A stretch of 64,000 nt of DNA from contig NZ_BAYX01000021.1 of NCBI RefSeq assembly GCF_000696095.1, positions 1-64,000 of the forward strand, given 5' to 3'. The notes under the pieces were generated by a model that did not search any database, was not told where the DNA came from, and saw only the letters and a program-made list of their open reading frames with translations. Source of the DNA: Rhizobium rhizogenes NBRC 13257 (GTDB lineage: Bacteria > Pseudomonadota > Alphaproteobacteria > Rhizobiales > Rhizobiaceae). Shown in pieces: positions 23,086-31,786 of this stretch (position 1 is the stretch's first letter; every line of letters begins with the position of its first letter). Both the position numbers and the translations under genes were made by a program.

Positions 23086-25536
23086 ATGACCCAGAAACTT
23101 GTCATCGTTGGCAACGGCATGGCGCCCGGCCGCATGCTGGAACATCTTCTCGAAAAGGCGCCAGACCTCTATCAGGTCACGATCTTCAACGCCGAACCGC
23201 GCGTCAACTACGACCGCATCATGCTGTCGCCGGTCCTTTCAGGCGAGAAGGATTACGAGCAGATCATCATCCATGGCGATGGCTGGTACATCAAGAACAA
23301 CATCACCCTCTACAAGGGCCACAAGATCGTCGCCATCGATCGCGCTGCCAAGACCGTCACCTCCGATCATGGCGTCACCGAAAGTTACGACAAGCTGGTG
23401 ATCGCCACCGGCTCTGTGCCCTTCATCATCCCCGTTCCCGGAGCAAACCTGCCGGGCGTCCTGAGCTATCGCGATCTTGATGACGTCAATGCCATGCTGC
23501 TTGCCGCCCAGTCCCGTGCCAAGGCGGTCGTCATCGGCGGCGGCCTGCTGGGTCTCGAAGCTGCGGCGGGCCTCAATCTGCGCGGCATGGATGTCACCGT
23601 ATTGCACGTCAATTCGACGCTGATGGAACGCCAGCTCGACCCGGCCGCAGGCTACCTGCTGGAAAAGGCGATCGAGGAGCGCGGAATCAAGGTTATTACC
23701 AACGCCAACACCCAGGCGATCGTCGGTAACGGCAAGGTCGAAGGGGTCGAACTGGCCGACGGCACCATCATTCCGGCAACGCTGGTAGTGATGGCGGTCG
23801 GCATTCGCCCGAGCGCCGGGCTCGCCAAGGAGGCCGGGCTTGCCGTCAACAGGGGCATCGTCGTCGATGCCGGCATGAGCACATCGGACGGCGATATCTA
23901 CGCACTTGGCGAATGCGCGGAAGTCGGTGGCCAAGTCTACGGCCTGGTGGCGCCGCTGTACGAAATGGCGCGTGTTGTCGCCGCGCAGTTGGCCGGCGAA
24001 ACATCGGCCGGCTTCGTGCATTCGGACACCCCGACCAAGCTCAAGGTCACCGGCATCGATCTGTTTTCGCTCGGAGACTTCGCCGATGGCGACGATCGCG
24101 AGGAGATCGTCCTGCGTGATGCCTCGGCTGGCATCTACAAGCGCCTTGTGCTCAAGGACAACCGCATCATCGGCACTGTGCTCTACGGCGAAACCGCCGA
24201 TGGCGCCTGGTTCAACGATCTGAAAAAGAAGGCCACCGATATCTCGGAGATGCGCGAGACGCTGATCTTCGGACAGGCCTACCAGGGAGGGTCGCCGCTG
24301 GACCCTATGGCGGCCGTTGCAGCCTTGCCGGATGATGCGGAAATCTGCGGCTGCAACGGCGTCTGCAAAGGCAAGATCACGTCAACAATCACCGCCAAGG
24401 GGCTGACATCGCTCGACGATGTGCGCGCCCATACAAAGGCGTCAGCCTCCTGCGGCTCCTGCACCGGCCTTGTCGAACAGCTGATGTCGATCACGCTTGG
24501 TGACAGCTACAACCCCGCTGCCGTGCAGCCGATGTGCACCTGCACCGAGCTTGGGCATGATGATGTCAGAAGGCTCATAAAAGCCAAGGGGTTGAAGACC
24601 ATTCCTGCGGTTATGCAGGAACTGGAGTGGAAGACCTCCTGCGGCTGCGCCAAATGCCGGCCGGCATTGAACTATTACCTCGTCTGCGACTGGCCGGACG
24701 AATATGCCGACGATTACCAGTCACGTTTCATCAATGAGCGCGTCCACGCCAACATCCAGAAGGACGGTACCTATTCCGTGGTGCCGCGCATGTGGGGTGG
24801 CGTTACAAATTCCGGTGAGCTGCGCGCCATCGCCGATGTCGTCGACAAGTTCGAAATCCCGATGGTGAAGGTGACCGGCGGTCAGCGCATCGACCTGCTT
24901 GGCATCCAGAAGGAGGATCTACCCGCCGTCTGGGCCGACCTCGGCAAGGCCGGCTTCATCTCCGGTCAGGCCTATGCCAAGGGTCTGCGCACGGTGAAGA
25001 CCTGCGTCGGCTCCGACTGGTGCCGCTTCGGCACCCAGGATTCGACCGGCCTCGGTATCCGCATCGAGAGATTCATGTGGGGCTCCTGGACGCCGGCAAA
25101 GCTCAAGATGGCGGTGTCCGGCTGTCCGAGAAACTGCGCCGAGGCGACCTGCAAGGACATCGGTGTCATCTGCGTGGATTCAGGCTTCGAGATTCATTTC
25201 GCTGGCGCAGCCGGCCTCGACATCAAGGGCACGGAAGTGCTCGGCCTCGTCAAGACCGAGGATGAGGCACTGGAGCATATCGTGGCGCTGACACAGATGT
25301 ACCGCGAACAGGGCCGCTATCTCGAACGCATCTACAAATGGGCAAAGCGCATCGGCCTCGACGAGATCCGCCGGCAGATCATGGGAGATGCCGACAAGCG
25401 CAAGGCCTATTACGACCGCTTCGTCTTTAGCCAGAAATTCGCACAGGTCGATCCCTGGTCGGAGCGCGTCTCCGGCAAGGACAAGCATGAATTCCGGCCG
25501 ATGGCGACGGTCGGCTTCCATCAGGCGGCGGAGTGA
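23086..25536 (+). CDS. nirB: Assimilatory nitrite reductase (NAD(P)H) large subunit NirB
   Basis: An 816-residue enzyme that reduces nitrite to ammonium with six electrons. Domain order: FAD/NAD(P)H oxidoreductase (KLVIVGNGMAPGRMLEHLL; second Rossmann VVIGGGLLGLEAAAG), two BFD-like [2Fe-2S] segments (CGCNGVCKGKI with CGSC near 420-465; CTCTELGHDD with CGCAKC near 485-530), then the sirohaem/[4Fe-4S] half with TCVGSDWCRFGTQDS and SGCPRNCAEATCKDIG. ATG 23086 follows GGAGTAAGCC. No sirohaem synthase gene is present next to it, so that must be encoded elsewhere. Confidence 0.96.
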   Translation: MTQKLVIVGNGMAPGRMLEHLLEKAPDLYQVTIFNAEPRVNYDRIMLSPVLSGEKDYEQIIIHGDGWYIKNNITLYKGHKIVAIDRAAKTVTSDHGVTESYDKLVIATGSVPFIIPVPGANLPGVLSYRDLDDVNAMLLAAQSRAKAVVIGGGLLGLEAAAGLNLRGMDVTVLHVNSTLMERQLDPAAGYLLEKAIEERGIKVITNANTQAIVGNGKVEGVELADGTIIPATLVVMAVGIRPSAGLAKEAGLAVNRGIVVDAGMSTSDGDIYALGECAEVGGQVYGLVAPLYEMARVVAAQLAGETSAGFVHSDTPTKLKVTGIDLFSLGDFADGDDREEIVLRDASAGIYKRLVLKDNRIIGTVLYGETADGAWFNDLKKKATDISEMRETLIFGQAYQGGSPLDPMAAVAALPDDAEICGCNGVCKGKITSTITAKGLTSLDDVRAHTKASASCGSCTGLVEQLMSITLGDSYNPAAVQPMCTCTELGHDDVRRLIKAKGLKTIPAVMQELEWKTSCGCAKCRPALNYYLVCDWPDEYADDYQSRFINERVHANIQKDGTYSVVPRMWGGVTNSGELRAIADVVDKFEIPMVKVTGGQRIDLLGIQKEDLPAVWADLGKAGFISGQAYAKGLRTVKTCVGSDWCRFGTQDSTGLGIRIERFMWGSWTPAKLKMAVSGCPRNCAEATCKDIGVICVDSGFEIHFAGAAGLDIKGTEVLGLVKTEDEALEHIVALTQMYREQGRYLERIYKWAKRIGLDEIRRQIMGDADKRKAYYDRFVFSQKFAQVDPWSERVSGKDKHEFRPMATVGFHQAAE

Positions 25537-25540
25537 GAAG

Positions 25541-25876
25541 ATGGACATGAACTGGGTAGAAATCGGCGACATCTCGGATATCCCGCTGCGCGGCGCGCGC
25601 TGCGTGAAGACCCCGCAGGGCAAGATCGCCGTCTTCCGCACCGCCGAAAACCAGGTCTTCGCCATCGAGGACCATTGCCCACACAAGGGCGGCCCGCTTT
25701 CGCAAGGAATCGTCCATGGCGCTGCGGTCACCTGCCCGCTGCACAACTGGGTGATCTCGCTCGAAACCGGCGAGGCGCTCGGGGCAGACAAGGGTTCGGT
25801 CAGGACCATTCCGGTGCGCAACGAGAACGGAGCCCTGTCGATTGCTCTCGATAGTTTGATGATGGCGGCGGAGTGA
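25541..25876 (+). CDS. nirD: Nitrite reductase small subunit NirD (Rieske-type)
   Basis: A 111-residue Rieske-fold subunit. The cluster ligands are present: CPHKGGPLSQG and CPLHNWVISLETG (C-x-H and C-x2-H). It overlaps no gene but starts four bases after nirB and ends 11 bases before nasA. Some NirD proteins lack the cluster; this one keeps all four ligands. Confidence 0.94.
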   Translation: MDMNWVEIGDISDIPLRGARCVKTPQGKIAVFRTAENQVFAIEDHCPHKGGPLSQGIVHGAAVTCPLHNWVISLETGEALGADKGSVRTIPVRNENGALSIALDSLMMAAE

Positions 25877-25887
25877 CCGGAGCAGTC

Positions 25888-28545
25888 ATGTCCGTTGAGA
25901 CCAAAACCACCTGCCCTTACTGCGGCGTCGGCTGTGGCGTCATCGCCAGTGTCGACGACCACGGCAAGGTCTTCGTTAAAGGCGATCCGGAGCATCCGGC
26001 CAATTACGGCCGGCTCTGTTCCAAGGGGTCGGCGCTGGCCGAAACCATCGATCTCGACGGCCGCGTCCTCTATCCGGAGATTCAGGGCCAACGGGCGAAT
26101 TGGGACGAAGCGCTCGATCTCGTCGCCGCTCGCTTTTCAGAAACCATCGCGGAACACGGCCCCGATTCCGTCGCCTTCTACGTCTCCGGGCAGCTTCTGA
26201 CCGAAGACTATTATGTCGCCAACAAGCTGATGAAAGGCTTCATCGGTTCAGCCAATATCGACACCAATTCGCGGCTTTGCATGTCATCCTCCGTTGCCGG
26301 CCATCGTCGCGCCTTCGGCTCGGATACGGTGCCCGGCACCTACGAGGATATCGAGCTTGCCGATCTGGTGATTCTGACCGGCTCAAACCTTGCCTGGTGC
26401 CATCCGGTCATCTACCAGCGCCTTGCCGCCGCCAAGGCTGCGCGGCCGGGAATGAAGGTCGTCGTCATCGACCCGCGCCGAACGATGACCTCCGACATTG
26501 CCGATCTGCATCTGGCGATCCGCCCTGATGGCGATGTCGCTTTGTTCATGGGCCTCCTCGCCCAGCTTGCCCAGAGCGCCGCCATCAACCAGAATTTCAT
26601 CGCGCTCCATACCGAGGGTTTTGCGGACGCGTTTGCCGAAGCGTCTGCGCTGAGCTTCAGCGATCTGCTCGACAAGACCGGTCTGCCGGCGATGCAGCTG
26701 CGCGAGTTCTTCCGTCTGTTCGAAACAACGGAAAAGGTGGTGACTTGCTACAGCCAAGGCGTCAACCAATCCTCCTCCGGCACCGACAAGGTCAACGCCA
26801 TCATCAATTGCCATCTGGCGACCGGGCGCATCGGCCGGCCCGGAATGGGGCCCTTCTCGCTCACCGGCCAGCCGAACGCCATGGGAGGGCGAGAGGTCGG
26901 CGGCCTTGCCAACATGCTGGCTGCCCATATGGCGATCGAAAATGCCGAGGATCGTGACCGGGTGCAGCGCTTCTGGAAAGCGCCGACAATTGCCGAGCCG
27001 CCGGGGCTGAAAGCGGTCGATATGTTCCGTGCGGTCGCCGATGGCCGCATCAAGGCATTGTGGATCATGGCGACCAATCCTGTGGTTTCGATGCCGGATG
27101 CCGATGCCGTCGAGGCGGCCATCAAGGCCTGTCCCTTCGTCGTCGTTTCCGATGTCCTGAAGGAGACGGACACGACGCGGCACGCCCATGTCCTGCTGCC
27201 CTCTCTCGGCTGGGGCGAGAAGGACGGCACGGTCACCAATTCCGAACGCCGCATTTCCCGGCAGCGCAAGTATCTCCCCGCTCCGGGCGACGCGAAATCA
27301 GACTGGTGGCAGATGGCCGAAGTCGGCCGTCGCATGGGATTTGGCGACGCCTTTGCCTTTAGGTCGCCCGCCGAAATCTTTTCCGAACACGCCGCCCTTT
27401 CCAGCTTCGAAAATGATAGCAGCCGGGATTTCGATATCGGCGCTTATGGGCAAATCGCGATCGACGATTATAACTCGCTTTCGCCGTTCCAATGGCCACA
27501 GCCCGCGGGATCAGCGCGGCAGACGTCACGCTTCTTCGCAGCAGGCGGGTTCTTTCATCCCGATCGTAAGGCCCGCTTCGTGCCGGTCAAGGCTCCAGAA
27601 TCAGACCGCACCAACACAGACTTTCCGTTCACGCTCAATACCGGCCGCATTCGCGACCAGTGGCATACGATGACCCGCACCGGCAAGAGTGCCCGCCTGT
27701 CATCACATATCGCCGAGCCCTTTGCTGAGATCCATCCCCGCGACGCGATCGAGATCGGCGTCGGCGACGCTAGTCTGGTCGAGATCGAAAGCCCGCATGG
27801 CAAGGTGATCGTGCGCGCCTTGGTGACAGAGCGGCAGGCGCGCGGCAGCCTGTTCGTGCCGATGCACTGGAACGACCGGTTCGCCGCAAAGGCGCGTATC
27901 GACGCTGTCGTCACGCCCTTGACCGACCCCATTTCCGGCCAGCCCGCGTCGAAGAATGTCGCTGTCGCTGCCCGCCCCTTCAAGGCGGCGCGTTATGGCT
28001 TTGCCGTTTCCATGGCAAGGCCGCAGTGGCTGGATAGCGCCTATTGGGCGCTCGCCAAAGCCGATGGTGGTTGGCGGGTGGAACTTGCCTTCGATGACAC
28101 GGAGGAGGATTGGGCAAGCTGGTGTCGCGCCACTTTCGATATCCCCGCGCATATCGAACCGCTCCGCTATGCCGATCGAACGACCGGCGACTTTCGTCTC
28201 GCCTTCTTCGACGGCGAACGATTGCTCGCGGCGCTGTTCCTCGCTCGCCAGCCTGTCGCTGTCGCCCGCAATTGGGCTATCGCCCAGCTCGCCGCGTCCC
28301 ATAGCGATCTGCGCAAACGCTTCGCGCTCGTTGCCGGACGGCCGGGTGCCGACACGCCCGATCCTGGAGCAACCGTCTGCTCGTGTTTCGGCGTCGGCGT
28401 CAATCAGATCGTCGGTGCAGTCCGTAACGGTTGCCACAGCGTCGAGGCGGTCGGCAGAACGCTGAATGCCGGTACCAATTGCGGCTCTTGCCGCGCGGAG
28501 ATCCGTGGAATCATCGACGAATGCCTCGCAGCCGCGGCCGAATAA
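25888..28545 (+). CDS. nasA: Assimilatory nitrate reductase catalytic subunit NasA
   Basis: An 885-residue molybdopterin enzyme. The N-terminal [4Fe-4S] site is TCPYCGVGCGV plus GRLCSKG; the Mo-bis-MGD domains follow, with NTGRIRDQWHTMTRTGKS near residue 580 typical of assimilatory enzymes. The C-terminus adds a BFD-like [2Fe-2S] module (CSCFGVGVNQIV ... GTNCGSCRAEI, about 830-880), which takes electrons in the NADH-dependent complex. ATG 25888 follows CGGAG; a GTG at 25873 is less likely. Last gene of the operon. Confidence 0.95.
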   Translation: MSVETKTTCPYCGVGCGVIASVDDHGKVFVKGDPEHPANYGRLCSKGSALAETIDLDGRVLYPEIQGQRANWDEALDLVAARFSETIAEHGPDSVAFYVSGQLLTEDYYVANKLMKGFIGSANIDTNSRLCMSSSVAGHRRAFGSDTVPGTYEDIELADLVILTGSNLAWCHPVIYQRLAAAKAARPGMKVVVIDPRRTMTSDIADLHLAIRPDGDVALFMGLLAQLAQSAAINQNFIALHTEGFADAFAEASALSFSDLLDKTGLPAMQLREFFRLFETTEKVVTCYSQGVNQSSSGTDKVNAIINCHLATGRIGRPGMGPFSLTGQPNAMGGREVGGLANMLAAHMAIENAEDRDRVQRFWKAPTIAEPPGLKAVDMFRAVADGRIKALWIMATNPVVSMPDADAVEAAIKACPFVVVSDVLKETDTTRHAHVLLPSLGWGEKDGTVTNSERRISRQRKYLPAPGDAKSDWWQMAEVGRRMGFGDAFAFRSPAEIFSEHAALSSFENDSSRDFDIGAYGQIAIDDYNSLSPFQWPQPAGSARQTSRFFAAGGFFHPDRKARFVPVKAPESDRTNTDFPFTLNTGRIRDQWHTMTRTGKSARLSSHIAEPFAEIHPRDAIEIGVGDASLVEIESPHGKVIVRALVTERQARGSLFVPMHWNDRFAAKARIDAVVTPLTDPISGQPASKNVAVAARPFKAARYGFAVSMARPQWLDSAYWALAKADGGWRVELAFDDTEEDWASWCRATFDIPAHIEPLRYADRTTGDFRLAFFDGERLLAALFLARQPVAVARNWAIAQLAASHSDLRKRFALVAGRPGADTPDPGATVCSCFGVGVNQIVGAVRNGCHSVEAVGRTLNAGTNCGSCRAEIRGIIDECLAAAAE

Positions 28546-28623
28546 GAGCCGCCTCCTTCGCCCCGCAAGTGCCTCGCCCGAGGCGCGACAAAGTGCCCAT
28601 GAGATAGGCCGGCACCCACCGGC

Positions 28624-28661
28624 TTGACAATCTATGCTCAATATGAGAACATAAAGTGAAC
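28624..28661 (+). promoter_or_regulatory. Promoter with alphaproteobacterial SOS (LexA) box
   Basis: A consensus -35 TTGACA (28624-28629) is followed at -10 distance by the direct repeat GAAC-N7-GAAC (28647-28661), the reverse complement of the GTTC-N7-GTTC LexA box of Rhizobiales. LexA bound there would cover the -10 element. The box ends 14 bases before the ATG of the downstream small gene. Confidence 0.65.
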
Positions 28662-28675
28662 ATATGGAGATATCC

Positions 28676-28849
28676 ATGACTGACACACAACAAGTCATAG
28701 AGCGTGCCATGACATTCGTCGCAGTTTCGAAAGCCTTGCGGCAACGCGAGCAGGAACGGCTCGCCGCGTGGAAACGCCGCGTCGACATCAGCCGGCCGCT
28801 ACCGCCCTTGCCGCGCGCCGTGCAGCTTTCGCTCAAGCTGGATCGATGA
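28676..28849 (+). CDS. 57-residue protein downstream of an SOS box
   Basis: A small ORF from ATG 28676 with GGAG six bases upstream. The product is basic and probably helical in its first half (VIERAMTFVAVSKALRQREQERLAAWKRR), then Pro-rich (SRPLPPLPRAV) and ends LSLKLDR. No membrane segment. No family is recognised. The SOS box upstream suggests DNA-damage induction; small LexA-regulated proteins such as Caulobacter SidA inhibit division, but no similarity to SidA is visible, so function is open. Confidence 0.62.
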   Translation: MTDTQQVIERAMTFVAVSKALRQREQERLAAWKRRVDISRPLPPLPRAVQLSLKLDR

Positions 28850-28942
28850 TGTCACCACCGATCTGGGCCTAACAGGTAGAGATTGGTGTTCCCAAGGGAA
28901 CCACGATCCCGCCATGACGTTTTCTCAGAAGAGGAGAAAGCC

Positions 28943-29206
28943 ATGGCAAAGCATGACCCGACATTGCCGCCGATCCCGGCTCCGGAAACTGGCCTTCCAA
29001 ATCCCCTTCAGCCGCCTTCGGTGGAACCGCCGAAGATCGCCAGGGATGATGACTCGATTGCCTATGCCCGCGGCTTCGAGGCCGGAAAACGGGAAGCTGC
29101 CACCGACAAGAACCCCTATCCCGAAGATAGTAGCAGCGCCAAAGCATTCGACCACGGCTATCTGGATGCGCAAAAGGTCAGAAGTAACGATAAGCCGCCC
29201 GGTTAA
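28943..29206 (+). CDS. Small RMF/CrpP-like protein
   Basis: An 87-residue ORF with GAGGAG at 28931-28936 before ATG 28943. The N-terminal third is Pro-rich (LPPIPAPETGLPNPLQPP). The C-terminal half reads YARGFEAGKREAATDKNPYP then AFDHGYLDAQK, the pattern RG[FY]xAG ... NPYP ... G[YW]xDAQ/EA of ribosome modulation factor and CrpP-like proteins. The conserved Trp before the second Gly is replaced by Asp-His. It is followed directly by a strong terminator. The call to this fold is a motif judgement. Confidence 0.55.
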   Translation: MAKHDPTLPPIPAPETGLPNPLQPPSVEPPKIARDDDSIAYARGFEAGKREAATDKNPYPEDSSSAKAFDHGYLDAQKVRSNDKPPG

Positions 29207-29218
29207 GATTGTCGGCGG

Positions 29219-29254
29219 CAGAGCGCCCGCCTTCCAGCGGGCGCTCTGTTTTTT
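29219..29254 (+). terminator. Strong Rho-independent terminator
   Basis: A perfect 12-bp stem (CAGAGCGCCCGC / GCGGGCGCTCTG, 29219-29248) with loop CTTCCA and six T. It ends the RMF-like gene's transcript and faces the 3' end of the hydrolase gene on the other strand. Confidence 0.9.
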
Positions 29255-29264
29255 CTAGAGATCG

Positions 29265-30242
29265 TTATGCCTTGAAGAATTCAAGCAGATCGGCGTTGAT
29301 GACATCCGCATGGGTGGTGGCCATGCCGTGCGGGAAGCCCTTATAGACCTTCAGCGTGCCCTTCTTGAGCAGCTTGGCGGACAGAAGAGCGGAATCCGCG
29401 ATCGGCACGATCTGGTCGTCGTCACCATGCATCACGAGAACCGGCACATCGATCTTCTTCAGGTCCTCGGTGAAATCGGTTTCCGAGAAGGCCTTGATGC
29501 AATCGTAATGGGCCTTGGCGCCGCCCATCATGCCCTGGCGCCACCAATTGTCGACGACGCCCTGGGAGACATTAGCACCCGGACGATTGAAGCCGTAGAA
29601 CGGGCCAGCCGGAATATCGCGGAAGAACTGGGCGCGGTTGGCAACCAGTGCCGAACGGAAACCGTCGAAGACCTCGAGCGGCAGGCCGCCCGGATTCTTC
29701 TCCGACTTCACCATGATCGGCGGCACGGCACCGATCAGCACCGCCTTGGAGACGCGGCCATGGCCGCCATATTGCGCGACGTAGCGGGCAACTTCGCCGC
29801 CGCCGGTCGAATGTCCCACATGAATGGTGCCCTTCAGGTCGAGGTGCTCGGCCAATGCCGCGACATCGGCGGCATATGTATCCATCTCGTTGCCGGTTGC
29901 CGTCTGGCTCGAGCGGCCGTGGCCGCGGCGATCATGGGCGATGACGCGGAAACCCTTATCGAGGAAAAACAGCATCTGAGCATCCCAGTCGTCGGCGCTC
30001 AGCGGCCAACCGTGATGGAATACGATCGGCTGACCCGTTCCCCAATCCTTGTAGAAAATCTGGGTTCCGTCCTTGGTCGTAATGGTGTTGCTGCTCATAG
30101 TGGTATCCTTCCCTTTCGAAGACTGCTTTGTTGCAGAGGCTTGTGCGGGTTGAGCGAAGGGCATGACAGCCGCCGTGGCGGCCAGACCTAATCCGGCCGT
30201 CATAACGCCCCGGCGGGTAGCTTGATTGATCGAGTTGCTCAT
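29265..30242 (-). CDS. Tat-exported alpha/beta hydrolase, non-haem chloroperoxidase type
   Basis: A 325-residue protein. Residues about 1-50 hold a Tat signal (TRRGVMTAGLGLAATAAVM). From SSNTITTKDGTQIFYKDWG onward it matches cofactor-free haloperoxidases/perhydrolases: VFHHGWPLSADDWDAQ, HDRRGHGRSSQ, nucleophile GHSTGGG, and HGDDDQIVP plus a C-terminal FPHGM for the Asp-His pair. ATG 30242 has GGAG six bases before. An internal ATG before SSNTITT, preceded by AGGATACC, could give a cytosolic form of normal family length. A large inverted repeat lies upstream. Confidence 0.86.
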   Translation of the reverse strand: MSNSINQATRRGVMTAGLGLAATAAVMPFAQPAQASATKQSSKGKDTTMSSNTITTKDGTQIFYKDWGTGQPIVFHHGWPLSADDWDAQMLFFLDKGFRVIAHDRRGHGRSSQTATGNEMDTYAADVAALAEHLDLKGTIHVGHSTGGGEVARYVAQYGGHGRVSKAVLIGAVPPIMVKSEKNPGGLPLEVFDGFRSALVANRAQFFRDIPAGPFYGFNRPGANVSQGVVDNWWRQGMMGGAKAHYDCIKAFSETDFTEDLKKIDVPVLVMHGDDDQIVPIADSALLSAKLLKKGTLKVYKGFPHGMATTHADVINADLLEFFKA

Positions 30243-30264
30243 TTCAATCTCCAATCATTTATAT

Positions 30265-30356
30265 ATCGCACGATTTGTTATTGCGATATTTATCTATGTA
30301 GAGCCAATTCGAATTGCTGTCCATAAGAAATTTATCGCAATATCTTATCGTGCAAT
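30265..30356. repeat. 24-bp imperfect inverted repeat upstream of the hydrolase gene
   Basis: Arm 30265-30288 (begins ATCGCACGAT, ends TATTGCGATA) and arm 30333-30356 (begins TATCGCAATA, ends ATCGTGCAAT) match in 20 of 24 positions. The spacer is 44 bases and AT-rich. The arms themselves contain the small palindrome ATCGCACGAT. It probably marks a double operator for the minus-strand hydrolase gene starting at 30242. Confidence 0.6.
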
Positions 30357-30485
30357 AATAAATTGAGCGGCAACCAGCACTTCGGCATGACACCTGAACG
30401 ACTGAACGCATGGAATCATCGGGTCCAGCCCCTGCGCGATACACTTGGTCTGAAAGATGCGGCTGATTGTGTCAGATGACGATGA

Positions 30486-31529
30486 CTACTGTGCGGGCTT
30501 GTCCGCAAAATGCGCGATGGCGAATTCAGCCACCTTTGCGTTCGACTTCCTCGCGTCGTCAAGCCAAAACGGGAAGACCTGCCATTGGTGGATCATGCCC
30601 GGCCAGATCTCGACGGTGACATTGACCCCTGCCTGACGCGCCTTGTCCTCCAGGCGCAGCGTATCGTCCAGCAGCGTCTCACGCGAACCGACCTGCAGCA
30701 GCAGTGGCGGAAAGCCGGTCATATTCGCATAAAGCGGTGACCTCTCCCAATTCACCGGGGAACGATCGCCGATATAGGCGTTGCGTATCAGCTCCAGCTC
30801 GCCCTTGCCCATGAAAGGATCGCTCCCGGCATTCGCGGTCATCGAGGCGCCTGTTATGGCAAAATCGGTCACCGGGCTCATCGCCACCACGGCGGCCGGC
30901 AAAGGCCCCTTGAGCCGGAGCTGCCTGAGGGTGACCTCGATCGCCAGGGTCCCGCCGACGGATTCGCCGGCAACCACAATGTTTTCCGCTCGATATCCGG
31001 AGGCGAGAAGCCAGCGATAGGATGCCAGCGCATCATCGACCTGGGCGGGAAAACCGTGTTCCGGTGTGAGACGATAGTCGATCAGCAGCACATCGGCGGA
31101 CGCAGCCTTCGCAAGAGAGCCCGCAATATTGCGATGCGTCCTCAACGAACCGCTATAGAAGCCACCGCCATGGAGATAGAGGATCGCCCGCCGGCCGAGC
31201 GGATGATGCAGCCGCGCCGGCCAGATCAGATCGGCCTCAACTCCGTTGACATCCGCATGACGGATCTGGACGCGCGTCGGATCCGGCGTCGATGCCATCA
31301 ACCTCTCGAAGGCGCCGCGCCGCTGGCGGAGGTCCTGTATGCCGTCGTAGGTTTGATGCAGTGTCGCGATCAGCTTATCGATCTGATCGTTCGAGACCTG
31401 CATCGGTGGCACCGGATCGAGAGCCTGGGCGGGTGAACCAAGCAGCACCAGGGGGACGGTCACCGCCAGCGCTGCCATCAACCTCGTCAAGAAAGGGAGC
31501 ATGAAGAGAAATGACCGACGCCCATTCAC
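30486..31529 (-). CDS. Exported alpha/beta hydrolase, HSL/esterase family
   Basis: A 347-residue protein using GTG at 31529, chosen because AAAGG stands eight bases upstream and the product gains a classical signal peptide (MNGRRSFLFMLPFLTRLMAA, cleavage at SPAQA). The oxyanion-hole motif is LYLHGGGFYSG and the nucleophile elbow is GESVGG, characteristic of hormone-sensitive-lipase esterases; the acid and His lie in VGSRETLLDD and WPGMIHQWQ. Substrate is unknown. ATG 31502 is an alternative start. Confidence 0.82.
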   Translation of the reverse strand: MNGRRSFLFMLPFLTRLMAALAVTVPLVLLGSPAQALDPVPPMQVSNDQIDKLIATLHQTYDGIQDLRQRRGAFERLMASTPDPTRVQIRHADVNGVEADLIWPARLHHPLGRRAILYLHGGGFYSGSLRTHRNIAGSLAKAASADVLLIDYRLTPEHGFPAQVDDALASYRWLLASGYRAENIVVAGESVGGTLAIEVTLRQLRLKGPLPAAVVAMSPVTDFAITGASMTANAGSDPFMGKGELELIRNAYIGDRSPVNWERSPLYANMTGFPPLLLQVGSRETLLDDTLRLEDKARQAGVNVTVEIWPGMIHQWQVFPFWLDDARKSNAKVAEFAIAHFADKPAQ

Positions 31530-31786
31530 ACGATTGACCTTTCCGCTACCCAGCCTGAAGGCAATATTGCTCTGTTCGGTTGCAACTGCCAACAGCTTCG
31601 TCTGTCTTCAGCTCTGGATACCGTCTATTTTTCAAAGCAGCATGACAGGCGGGGGCGCCCCGTCTCAGCCAGAGAGAATAGCTTGATGATCGTAAAATGG
31701 CTGAAGGCACAGCTCTCCACCCCCGGATACGCCACCCGAGGTTTCTCCTCTTCCTATCTCTCGCCTCGAACAGTCCGAAGTAATCT

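Noticed and set aside
27703..28836. 377-codon minus-strand ORF
   Set aside because: Shadow of nasA and of the small gene after it; no homology visible.
31501..31686. 61-codon plus-strand ORF
   Set aside because: Overlaps the start of the esterase gene and has no ribosome binding site.
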